27,854 nucleotides of DNA from a bacterium (GCA_004299495.1 SCPY01000225.1:1-27854); one strand, 5' to 3'. Positions 1 to 12,100 are shown, counted from the first letter of the stretch. Numbers and translations are program-made. The notes: a model not told the origin generated them from the sequence alone.

Positions 1-187
1 TTTGCGGAGACATTCCATCTAAGGAAGTTATTGATACCTTCAACAAGGCCGCTTTGCTGGGCGAATGCGCGTAACGGCTTAATAAGCGGCGCAAGAACAA
101 ACGCCATTGCCGCCATTCCCGCCATTTTTAAGAAATCACGCCTGGAAAGTCCATCGGGATTCTTCTCATCAATCGGGCTGGAGGAGC
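1..187 (-). other. SSSPI junction and internal Tat-like signal
   Basis: After SSSPI (171-185) comes D-G-L-S-R-R-D-F-L-K-M-A-G, the classic twin-arginine motif S-R-R-x-F-L-K (Arg codons 138-143). A hydrophobic stretch (MAAMAFVLAPLI, about 80-130) and R-A-F-A-Q at about 50-65 follow, which would be the cleavage region. In a free protein this would direct export of a folded, often cofactor-bearing enzyme. What follows it lies outside the window. Confidence 0.75.
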
Positions 188-3100
188 GGATAACATCCTT
201 GATAATCGGCCGAAGCTGTTTTTCGCCGGTCTTCAAAGCCATCAATGTGGCGATCGTATGGCGGTCTCCTGTTGCCTTGCTCACAATACCATTGACCTTG
301 TTGTATAGCTTCTTTGTTTCCTCCACGCTGACAAGCGGCCTTCCTTGCTTGCTGGCGGCCTGCCGAATCAACTCTAAGCCCCGCAGATTCATCTTCAAGA
401 GGATAAGAAGCTCGTCCTCCATAATCTCCTCATCGCTTTTAATCTTTTGAAGCAACTCTACGGTAGCTATGACCTTTTCCATCCTATAGTTCAAAATATG
501 TGAAGATGTGCTCAGCCTGACGCCGATACGGCGCAGGTGGGAGCGTATCTTTTCTTGCTTCTCGCTGAGCTTCTTCATCCCAAGCTGCCTGGCAAGCATA
601 TCTGGCATAACCATCTCTACCGCATCCTCAACAACCCCCGCAACCGCTTCCGCAGCCGTTCCGGCTATCTCACCTAGCCTGCTTACAACACCCTCTTTCT
701 TCTTTTCGGCAACCTCTGGCTTGGTGATAGCCTGTGACGCAGCGGGCTGGCCGATATGCCCCTTGATAGCTGTGAGAATATCCCCTATACGTTTTTTATC
801 TTTCCCGAATTTACCATTAATAAGCCCTTTTTCTTGTAAGTCAGAGGGAGCAATTCCTGGATCGCCTGAAATCACAATAAGAGGAATATAGCTGCCTGTT
901 TTCTGCTTAGCATGGTACAAAATCAAATTCAGATCATCTAAAAACTGCTTCCGGATATCTTCTCTTGTAACTAAGGAGCGTAAAAATTCCCAGGCCCGCC
1001 CCAAGATACTATCAGGCCTTTTAATTTCAATATCCATAACTATAAGGTCAATTCTCTGGCTGGGATCAGAAAGTATAAGTTCCGCCTGTTCAGGCGTAAT
1101 TGCTATAAGAACATCATACCCTAATTCAAGAAGCTTCTCTTTTAAGTGAGCTGGGAATCTGTCTGGATAAATTGCCTCGTCATCAATGATAAGCACAGTG
1201 AGCCTCCTGCGCCCTTCTGCCGCTAAATGATTTTCTGGCGTTTCGGTAATGGGGCTGGAGGAGGCGCGATTGCCATAATCAAGCAACTGCGCTATCATTG
1301 GTGAAAGCTCCCTGATTATCTCAATTAAAGCCTCTTTTTCTTCAGCTTCCTCTAAGCGCTGTTTAAGCATTCCCGCGATAAGCGCATTGATTTCTCCCTC
1401 ATCAAATTTGCTAGCTATAACCTCAAGATGAGGAATTATATCAAGGATATACTCTACTCTGTCTGCTTTCTCAGAAAATGCTTCTTTGGATAATAAATAT
1501 CTGATTTTTTGGCTTATCAATTCCTTAATCCCATTCAAATTATTCATAAACCCATGAATAAAAATGCGTAAGCGCTCTTTATCATCCATCTCTAAATGTC
1601 TGCCTAAAGCTTCTATAATCCTACCGTATTCATCTTCATATGTTGCTAAAAGATACCTGAGTTCAAAAAATACAAAACGAGGCAGGGGGCGAGTATTGTA
1701 TTTATCATCGCCATTAATGGCTATTTCTAAAGCATAGAATTGACTTATAGCTTCTGCCATAGATTTTATTGAATCCGCTATAGTATCTATCGCAAACTTT
1801 GTATCCGCCGCCCTAATTTTGTTAAACAGAAGAGTCCTAAACAGCACCTCAAGAGTAGCATAATTGTCCAATATAACGCGTAAAATATCCTCCTCTTCAG
1901 ACTTATCCTCTTCCGTGAGATATTGCCTAAGCTGTTCTGCCTTTTCGCCTTCGTCTAAATTATTCTTCCCGATCATATCAACCAAACGGCCATTATAATT
2001 CATGGACCCGCTTTCTGTTTCTCCTTTATCTATGTATTCAAGAAATGTAATTACGCCTGCGTCATATGTAAAATATACCCTTGTATTGCCTATTCTAATA
2101 CGGAACACCGGTTCGCTCGCCCTTCCGTGTAACTTTCCTAATGCCTTTATATTTCCAGAGGAAGGTATCTCTAGCTTCCCGCCATTGTCAATATAACTTA
2201 ATGCCTTTCTTACTTCGCGCCTAAATCTCTCAATATCTAACGTTGTTAACGAACCCATAAACGTCTTTGTGAATTGAATTTTAACTGCCGGGCTGGAGGC
2301 AATTTGGCTCTCTCGGCCTACTGTCATTACCAGTACTCCGGGCTTATTCTCGATCGGGCTAGAGACAATAGGTGTTCCCCTCTTTGGAATTCCCTTAATT
2401 ATGCCTGACAATGGAGGCAAGCCCAATTCCATATAATAACTATTCAAAACTTCAATTATCCCTGCCGCCTGCTTCTGTTTTAATATCTCATTAAGCCTCC
2501 TGACAGAAATTGTTATGAAGTCACATTGCCACCCCTCTACCTTTATATCCGCCCCATCCTTACCTTTATAAGATTCTCCGCCCAACTCTTCAACAAATGA
2601 TCCGTATATGTAAGCGAAAATCTCATTAATCGCGTATACAAACTTTCCATCTTTTGATAATTGGTTCGTTGTTTCGGGATTATAGTCCGTAGAAAATATT
2701 TCCTCAAGCTGCCGCAGAATGCCCATCAACTCTTTGCCATTTCTTGCTCTTTTTACCTCTTGGATAAAATCCTTATAATATGACTTTAAGCCTTTTTTGT
2801 TTAAAATTATCTTCTTGCCGTCTTTATCCAAACCATCCTGGCCAAAATCTCCGCCCGGCAATTGTATAATATGGATAAGTTCATGGGCTTTGTCTCCCAG
2901 GGTAAACGGAGCCCCGGGGGAAGGATAAATTGCCCTTTCGCTCGGAACGGCATAATGCCTATCGCCAAACCCTCCTTCCGGCAACCCATTCTTCTTCCAT
3001 CCTTCTAAATCTTTAACATAGACGATTTTTATTCCCTTCTCCTTTATGATACGCTCTACCGCCCGCTCAATATCTGTCTTCTTGCTTAGTTCTTCTTGAG

Positions 3101-6100
3101 CCGCAATTGCTTGCGCAATTACTTTAGTAAGACTAAAATTGGTAGGGAATAATAAAACCAATCCCAAAGCTATGATAACAATTGCCGTATTTTTAAAGCC
3201 AACTACCGGGCTGGAGGCTAACGGCGAGCCGGAGCGGCTGCTTTGCTTAATTTCTTCTTTAAGAAGTTCCCTGAGGGCCCTATCGGTTAAAGACACGCGC
3301 TTAATATACTCTGCGACAGGTTTAAATCTTTGCGCGTCCTCTCCGCGCCTCTCGGCTTTCATCGCATTGCCTATGCCGAAATTGTAAAATGCCAGCATCT
3401 TTCCTCTATTGCCATTAGAGCTATCATTAAGAGAGGCAAGCAGCTCCGTCCCCAATTGTATGTTTAGCTTATGATCATTCTTTAATTGCTTCTTTAATTT
3501 CTTGGGATTTACTCTCTTTCCCCCAAGCTCTTTCATAATCCTGGCGGCAATATGAGGCCTTAACTGCATTAATCCTACCGCCCCTTTATCCGAGACAACA
3601 TCAGGATCAGCTCCCGATTCTACGTAAATCACCGCCAGAACCAAAATGGGGTCTAATTTTCTTATTTCTGCCTCTTTCGCTACTATCCTTAATAATTCTC
3701 TTATCCTGGGCAGGCGTTTCTTGATTCCGTATTCTCTGCTGAGGTCTTCCTCAACAGCCTTATTGTATTCTTTTTGCGCGCGGCTAAGGGCATCTAAAAC
3801 ATTGCCAAGGTCCGCGGCTGCCTGCTCATGCCTGGCCCGTGTTTCATTTAATTCTTCTGCCCTCGGGTTACCCTGGCCGGCAAATAATCCCATAAGCCAG
3901 CTTAACCAGCCTTTTGATTTTTTGGATTCCTCCAATCTCTCTCTTATCTCTTTAAGCTCATTATCTGCTTCTTTAAATCTTGCCCTGGATGAATCTACTG
4001 CCTCTTCAGCCATTTTTAATTCCCTGAGGGCTTTTTCGCCTGAAGACTCAACCTGCCAAAAGAGGTCATCTTGCGCGTTTTGACTTACCTTTTCTATCTT
4101 CTCTGCTTTAACTGTTGCGGGGCCATTATCTTCTTTCTGCAGAGAACCGTAGATAAACCCAAAAATCATTCCCGCGGCGGCAAAGAGTAAAATCAGGGGT
4201 TTTACTATAAAGCTAAATACTTTCTGTCCTGCCAGCGGGCTGGAGGAGGGCTCCTTTCTCTTTCTAAGAGAGGAGGAGCCTTCCTGTGCGGTAGGTGTGA
4301 ACTTTACCGTAAGCGGCACTAGCCTTTCTGCGAACAGTACCTGCGGCAGTCTCCTCAAGAAGCTGCCACTGGTCACCGGACTGCTGCTTAATGTCCTGTC
4401 CGTTAATGAGGAAATTGGCAATGCGGCCGCTGCCATTGACACGAGCAGAGCCAAATATGGTACCATCAGAGTTGTCAACCACGAAGTGAGTGAACTCAAG
4501 TTCATTATAGCTGCTAACCATGGTACACCTCCTTCATTGATTAGTTGTTCCGAGGCCCCCAGGAGGGTCGTTTGCCCGGAGGTAAGGGCCCTGAGGGCCT
4601 CAAGAACAACAGTAGCCGCAAGCTTTCCTGCCACGGAAGGAGCTTGCAGCGGGGTTAATAATAAAGCCCCGGCTAAGCCAAAAATAACAGCATACCCCAC
4701 CAGCCACGGAAGGTGATATGCGCCAGCTAAGCCGAGGCGAATATTTTTTAATAAATTTTGAAGTTTATCGGTAAGGTTAAGGAATGAAAGGCGAGAATAG
4801 GAGACCGCGGAAGAAGCAATAACAACTAAAGCGCCAGCGGGTGGCGCCCGGCTTATATAATTGGCGAAATATTCCCTTAATCCCTCTATAGACTCATTCA
4901 GCCATTGCTTGAGCGCAGATAGCTGTCTCTTTTGGATGCCTGGGTTAATAACATTTGCATCAGAAAATCCCCTCTTCTTTGGAGAATCATCTCCCTTAGA
5001 GCCCGCTGTTCTTCCAGATTTTCCTGTATTTTCTCTAACTTTTCCCGAATATCGTTTCCCATTTTGTCCCCCTTCGTTTATTTGGTTGATTATTTGCCTA
5101 ATCTGCCTAAAGGCATTTACCAAATAAGCAAAAGGAGGGGCCTGGGGAGGATGACTTTCAATACCGTTGATTTCTATCTTGTTATGCGAAAAGACGGCAA
5201 GATTCTTCGCGTAATGATGATATTTTTCAAGGAAGTTTCTTAGTAAAGCTAAGAACGAACCTGCCAGTTTATTTAGCGATGAACCGGCTGTTTTCAGAAA
5301 ATTCACCGGCCTATCTGTATCAACAGGAGCTAAAGGCGCCTCGGCAAGCGGGGAAGAAGCCGACTTCTGGGCTGGAGGTGTTTTTGGATCCTGATTTCTG
5401 AGGCTTTCTATCTTAGCTTTTTTCTGCTCCATGAAGGCTTTTGCGCTTTGCGCTGGCTGGGCTAGAGATATTTTTATTCCTCTGAGGCTTCTTATTTTAG
5501 CTTTTTTCCGCTCCATTAAGTCTTCTGGGCTTTGCTCTGGCTGGGCTGGAGATATTTCTGGGTTCAGGGTTGTTTTAAGGTCTCTTATTTTAGCTTCTTT
5601 CTGCGTTAAATCTTTTGCTGCCGGTCCTGCTTGCGTAACTCTCCTTAATTCAGCAAGTTTTGTAATTATCCGCTCATCGTTTGGTTTGGCATCTAAGGCC
5701 TTCGCGTACTCAGCCAAAGCCGCCTCAATTTCGCTCTTCTGTTCGTATACCCCTCCTATAAATGTGTGTAATTTTGAAATTTCTTCCCTGGCCGCAATAA
5801 CTTTCTCATAATCAGACGGCTCAACCTTTTGTCCGGAGGCATTCGGTTTCTCAACTTTACTCTTGCCATCTTTACCGATTTTCCGTCCTGGCCTTACCGA
5901 TCTATACCTATTGATGTAGAGGATGGCCCCTCCGATAAGGAGGACGCCAAAGACAATCCATCCTACAGCATCAAGATTGCTGCCTATCCAATTCCACAGA
6001 GATGAGGTTTCAGCTGAAGCTATGCGCGTTTCGGGAGCTGCCGATAGCGCGGGATGAACAGCCGGCACCGGAGGCGTAACCGCAAGGCCTTCCTGCACAA

Positions 6101-9100
6101 GATATTTAATCGGCTTGCCTTTGATGGAAGAATAAACCTTATCGGGGTCACTTATGTTATTAAGCGCCGCTATCTCGTTTATTTTATCCCAAATCTGAGC
6201 AATGGAAGGATGCTTATTGCCTGCTTTATGCAATAAATCTATTGCCGCATTCCAGAGGGTATCAGTCTTATTTTGTGTCCATAAGCCAAATCTCAAGTAG
6301 AGCTTAGATCCTTCTTTAACAAATTCATAAGCATAGGCGGGAACTGCATAAAGTAAAGTTGTGCTAAAGGCCGCGAGAATAGAAATGATTTTGGTAAGCG
6401 ATGATTTTGCGGTTAGGTTGGCAGGGGTGATTGCTCTGCCCGCCGGAGGGGCATTGGCCGGGTTTAAGCCATAGTGGGAAAGCATATCCGGCCTGTTGCC
6501 GTTTATATCCCGAGAGCTGCGTGAAAGCAAATGATTATCTTCCTGATGTTCTGTTGTACCCGCCATGACTGCTGAAGAAACTGACGGAGTATTGGCAGGC
6601 GCGTTAGGGTTATTATTCGCGGGAACTCCTTCGGGAATAACCGGGAATCCGGCTTCTTTTGATGAACTGTTATCGGCTGATCCGACGCTTTGAGTAAATT
6701 TGTCATCATCGCCGTCACCATATCCGCCATCGGGAGCCCCGCCATCCTGGCCGCCATTACCGCTATCTTCTTCTGTATTTGCCTCACCGCTTCCCGGAGC
6801 TCCCTCACCGGCTTCGGCACCGGCCGCGCCGCCGTTAATTCCTTCCGTATCCCCTCCCATCTCATTTATCTTTTCTTTTTCTTCCTGCGAAAGCTCTTTC
6901 CCGCCGGCTGTTTTTATTTCATTTTCAAAGTTATTTTTTGAAATTATAATAATTCCGCCTAATTCATTAACCATAAATTTCTCTAAAGGAATTTCTTTCC
7001 TTGCTAATTCTTCATTGGTGCTGTTGTTACTTTCATAAACAGTAACAAACACTTTTCTATTTTTCCCATCCAATCTAAATCCCTTCACTATGACTACATG
7101 CCAGCCATTTCTTACCCTCTCTGCTATACCTAAGTTATTTATGGCATCGGGAGAAAGCTTCTCAAACACATCGTACTGATTTTTAGCGTCAATCTTGAAA
7201 ATACCAAAATAAATATCCAAGCCAAAATCTTTTAATATTCCGTTAAGCGTTTCAACCATCTTTACAGGATTGAGCTTACCGACAATATTTCTTATTTGCT
7301 CTAACTTCGCCCAAGCATTTTTTGCTATTTCTTCAGATTTCTCAACCTTTCCCTTAAGGTGTTGTACTATCTGGTCTGTGAAATATGAATTGGCGCAATT
7401 CCACAGCTTCTTGATCCTATCAACAGCCGATAACCTTTTAAGCGTTTCTGCTATCCTCTGGGTAGTTTCGACCGAATCCCTTGAAGCTTTAACGTCTTCC
7501 CTTGAAGCTTTAGTGTCTTCCCTAGCAGCTTGAGCGGCTTCCCTCGCAGCCTTAGCGTCAGCTTCTATATTTACAATTTTCTTTCTAAGGATTTCATCCT
7601 TATTTATTTCTTCACCGATTATCTGGGCATATTTTTCTCTTATCTCTTTCTCTGCCACATACCAATCTTGTTCCTCCATTACCTTACGTAACGCGGTCCA
7701 GAAACGATCGTGGTCTGTGCCATCAAATGTATCCTTCATCTCTTCGGCCCTAGCTAATACTATATTCATTTGCTCTGAGGTTAAAGGTATGCTTTCCCGC
7801 ACCCTCTTTTCAAATATCTCTTGAGCTTTTTTGCTGATCGCTTCCCTGACTTCTTCGCTCTTCTTGATCCTTTCCTCTAATTCATTTATTTTTACTGCTA
7901 ACCCTGATACAATATCCCTCATTTCATTGTTCTGCTTACTCTGTTCCGCCTGCCCGGCCAAGAGCTTGCGCAATAAAAATATTGGATCATCTCCCTTTTC
8001 TCCTTCCTCTGCCGGCGAAGAGGCGCTATCGGGCGTTTCGTATATTTCCTTCCATAAAACATTTATGTCGCCTGTTTCGCGATCATAACTAATCCCGGCG
8101 TATCTAAATACCTTGCCGGGCTCTTCTCCCTGCTTTTCTTTTCTTAACTCTTGTAACCGGCGCGTAAAATAAAGGCGGGTCTCGTAATTATCTCCGCTAT
8201 GTAAATTCTCGCGTAACGGCCGGGAAACTTCCGGAATATTCAACAGGGCTAAATGTACTATGAACCGAAGCGCTTCATAGTCTTTCGGATACCTCCCGCC
8301 TGCCGGCTCAAGCATCTTTAAGGTTATGTCGTGTATCCGCGTATGCTCATCAAGCCCTGTTTCATCAGGATGCATTCTATGCACCGCCTCATGAAAAAGG
8401 CCATAGAACAACAGCCATTCTCTATCTTCGCTTTCTTCTTCTATAACCCGCGCGCTCAGCATAGCCAATCCGCTGCGGGTGTTTACTACCGCTACAATAC
8501 CATCCGGCAATTTATCGGTTATAACCAGGCGCTCTATATATCTGGAGACTAAACCGCTCAGCAAATCGCCTGTTTCCTTATCCTGCATAAGCTTGGAGAT
8601 AAGGGAAATCGCCTTCTGCCGCAAAGCTAATGACTGCTCATAGTACTTTACGAATTCCTTATAATCGCGCAGAAAGAGTATGCGGCCTATGCCGCCGGTG
8701 AACTCTGAGAATACCTCGGCAACTGCCTGCTGCTCAAACTCTTCCTTTGTCAGGATGGCGAATTTCTTACGCAGATTTTCTTCTTTGGGAGATATGGATT
8801 TAGTAAAGGTCTTGGAATAGGTAGTATAAAAAGATCCAATGTAAACCCAGGCAGAAACTGGCTGGCTCTGAGCTTCAACTACAATATCACGGGGCCTGGT
8901 AATATCATGATGCGCTGATGGCCAGGCCGCGGCTATTGCCAACAGTAGAGCGGCTATAGCAACTCTAATCCTTGACTTTAAAGAAGAAACGCGGCCTTTG
9001 GTGGGCGGACCACGGGCATCCGGCAAATCTTCAGCTGGGCTGGAAGAGGTTATATAAGATGAAGACGTTTTACTGCCTATTTCCTCTAATCCAGACAACC

Positions 9101-12100
9101 CTATTCTCTTGCCGCTAATCGCACTACTGGCACCACCGGTTCCTCTTAGAGAACCTAATCTCAAGACGCCAACAGTATTAGTCGGACGTCTTTCTTCTTC
9201 CCTGCTATGAGCGCCTACGAGCGCGCCTAACGCGCTGCTTGCACTCCGGACACCTTCAGTTCCTATATTATCCGCGCCTTCATTAGACGCACTTTCAGAA
9301 CCTCCGGTTACACTCTGGGCATATCCCTTCCGCATACTCTGAGTGCGCGTAACTGTGTTTACCAGCGCTCCCAGCAATCTCCGCAGAGCTTGTCCTACAG
9401 CTATTACACCAACTGCTGCTAATGCAACTGCTACAATTCCAGCAATGACTTCTATATTTTGCGCGCTTATTTCATTTAGGCGAACTGCGATTGCGCGAAT
9501 CGCATTCGCCAAGCTGATACCCCCGGCATTGTCAAGAATTTGAGTACCGAAAGCAGCCATCATTACATTCTTAGCTCCTTCCATGGCTGGCGAATATGCC
9601 GAGAAACCTCTTATCAAAGCGCCAACATCAAGATGAATTACCGGGCTGCTGGCGCCAAAGCTGGGATAACCGCCGGCTGCGCCGCTTCCTTGTTGGCCTG
9701 ATAAAGGTAAGGATCCCGTTTCCCGCTCTTCCCGCTGCGGCAGACGGCTATTTCGCTCGTTCTGCGGCATAACAGGACTGGATGAGGCGGGATTGAAATG
9801 CTCTACCGCAAACCCTAATTTTTTCGCTAAAGGTTCCCACCAGAATCTATCGTCGCTTTGGAATATCTCATTGTAAAGCCTGCTGTCTACGGCAAGAATC
9901 TTCTGTTGCAATCTTCTTTCAAATTCGGACAGGAAATCCTCCGCTCCTATCTTCTTATCGAATAGCAGCTTTTCCGCTTCTTCTCTTGCCTTTATAAATA
10001 TCCCTCTGAGCGGACGGTGGTTTTCTTTATGTTCATCCCTAATGACAACTATATCTATCTCATCCGGCCAGGTAACGATAGTACTTTCTTCCCTACCCAT
10101 AGCAAAATACAAATCATTCAAAGAAACCGTATTAAGACTACCTGAAGGATGCGTATGCCCTATCTTCTTATGTCCCTCATCGGGTACCTGAACATGCTCC
10201 GCACCGCCAATATCGGTAACCTTTAAATACCATTTTCCATCTTTCTCATAATAAATAAATCCAACTTCAAATTCTAATCCGTTAGCGGCTTTGCCTAAGA
10301 ATTTAATCCTATCGTTGAAACTCTTGAATTCTTTAACCTCTCCAAGACGACCAAACCGCGCTCTTGCCTGTCTTGACTTTTCTATCTTTATGCTGGTTCT
10401 ATTTACAATATCCCATGTAAAGTTACCTATGGCGGCCAATACAATAGCCACCGCTGCTCCCTTTAAGAATGTGCGCCACGTAAACATCTTGCCAACCTTA
10501 TTTCTGCCACCTTCCACCGGGCTGCTTGCCGCGCCTTTTTCATTCTGAACCTTCCCTATATTGAACACAGGAGCCGGTAAAATCGGTGGTAATGTAGCAA
10601 TAAATCCTCTCTCGGCGCGTTCAACCACTCTCCACCCATCCTCAAGCCTGCCCCTCATCTCCTCACGCCAAGGCACAAGCGCGGATGAAGCCCGCACAGT
10701 TGAGCCAACTATATGCTCGCCAGTCTGCTGAATATGGGTAATCGGCGCCTGGTCCGCCGGCGAAACGGCAAACATATCTCTTATAATCTGCGGTATGTTG
10801 ATCTTAACAACAGGTAATAATCTTGATCCCATAGCAATAAATCCTTTTAAGGCGCCATCAACAGCTTTGTCAGCCGCTATCAACAACTTCTTGGTCCACT
10901 CCTTAACCTCTTCATCCGCAGTCACTATCGCGGACGAGGCCCGGAAAGCAGAACCCACTGTTGATTTTTCTTCCTTCACTAAACTATTGCTCGATTGGAC
11001 GGCTTGCCTTCTATTCAACTCCTGACGAGCTAATATTTCACTGCTTGTACCAAATAGCGTCTGTATAATAGGATCTAAGCCACTAATGAACAAATCGCTA
11101 GCCAATACCGCAGGATCCTTAGCCTGCTCAAAAGCAAGCTGTAACTCTCTATCAAAACGAGCTATGCTTAATGGAGCTTTAAGCAATACATCTGATGGAG
11201 GAGACTTCCCAAGCTCTATATTTAAATGACCTCTTTCTCGTAGAAAACTAGTAATCACCTTCGCGATTTCATAATCTTTAGACTCAGAGAATTTACTTAT
11301 AAACTTTAAAATGATTTCCTCGGTCTCAGGCGCTAAAATAAATCCTAAGCGATGCTTATCTCTTAATGCTCTTAATACACTACTTAACGTAATACGGCGG
11401 CCATACTCTTTTGGACTCAACCCAGGAATATATAATCTTATGATGCCGTCGTGCAAATCTTGCAATGCCTGCGGTGAAGCAAATAACTTTCCAGACATAT
11501 CCATCATAATCGTATAAATCGAAGGAATAGGCCTATCAATATCTTTTCTCCATCTAAATTCATTCACACGTAAATCGCCAGCGCTGTCAATTAGTCCTAC
11601 CCAATCTATCTTTGCATTCTTGCCAGCGATATTGACCGTAGCCATGGTTAACTCGTCAGAATATGGAGATACAGACCTAGATTTGATTTCTCTAAAAATA
11701 GGGTGAATTAAATATTCTGGATGAAGTGGCTTTATAAAACCAAACACTTTGCCTAAGGCATCGTGAATTCTTACTTTTGCCAACCATAAATAATCTTTCC
11801 ATTCCATTCTTATGGCTATATCGAAATCACCATTATCTACAGCCTGACCTTGGAGATGACTAGTGACTCCCCCCCCTACAAACCTAACACGTTCCGAAGA
11901 TTTATTTGATAGGTTAGCTTTAACCCAATCCGCGACTTCGTTAACAGTTAACGGCGAAGAGGACTGTCTTATTGTGCCGCCTGCCACCGCCGCTACAGCA
12001 TTGGCCACTATCACTATCTGTTCCCTGCCGCCGGCGGCAGGAGCGGGAGAAGCGGGTTGCGCAACGGCAGAAGCGGGTTGCGGCTGTGTAGTTACTAAAT

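Larger units (their letters stand above)
4522..5348 (-). other. Membrane-associated spacer between ASSPL and the overlapping-ORF region
   Basis: In the giant frame the first 95 residues (5349 to about 5075) are helical with FLALLRNFLEKYHHY. The part over 4898-5062 is Lys/Arg/Gly/Ser-rich and looks like a shadow of another frame. The part over 4535-4897 looks genuine again, with LREYFANYI, LTDKLQNLLKNI and a membrane helix (WLVGYAVIFGLAGALLL, about 4660-4710). No enzymatic motif is visible. This is the only area where the giant frame's coding quality visibly changes. Confidence 0.5.

Noticed and set aside
2807..2989. Minus-strand ORF of 60 codons in an alternative frame
   Set aside because: Overlaps the HELIH zincin, which is convincing in the giant frame. 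No ribosome-binding site of note.
4371..4523. Cluster of NcoI, KpnI, NotI and BstEII sites around the 85-residue nested ORF, suggesting a vector insert
   Set aside because: Among all palindromic 6-mers a few per 250 bases are expected by chance, no known vector or tag sequence is recognised, and flanks continue smoothly.
6503..6865. Minus-strand ORF of 120 codons in an alternative frame
   Set aside because: It covers the Gly/Asp/Asn linker, whose GGN-rich codons keep the neighbouring frame open. Codons end mostly in G and the product has no natural features; no SD before its ATG.
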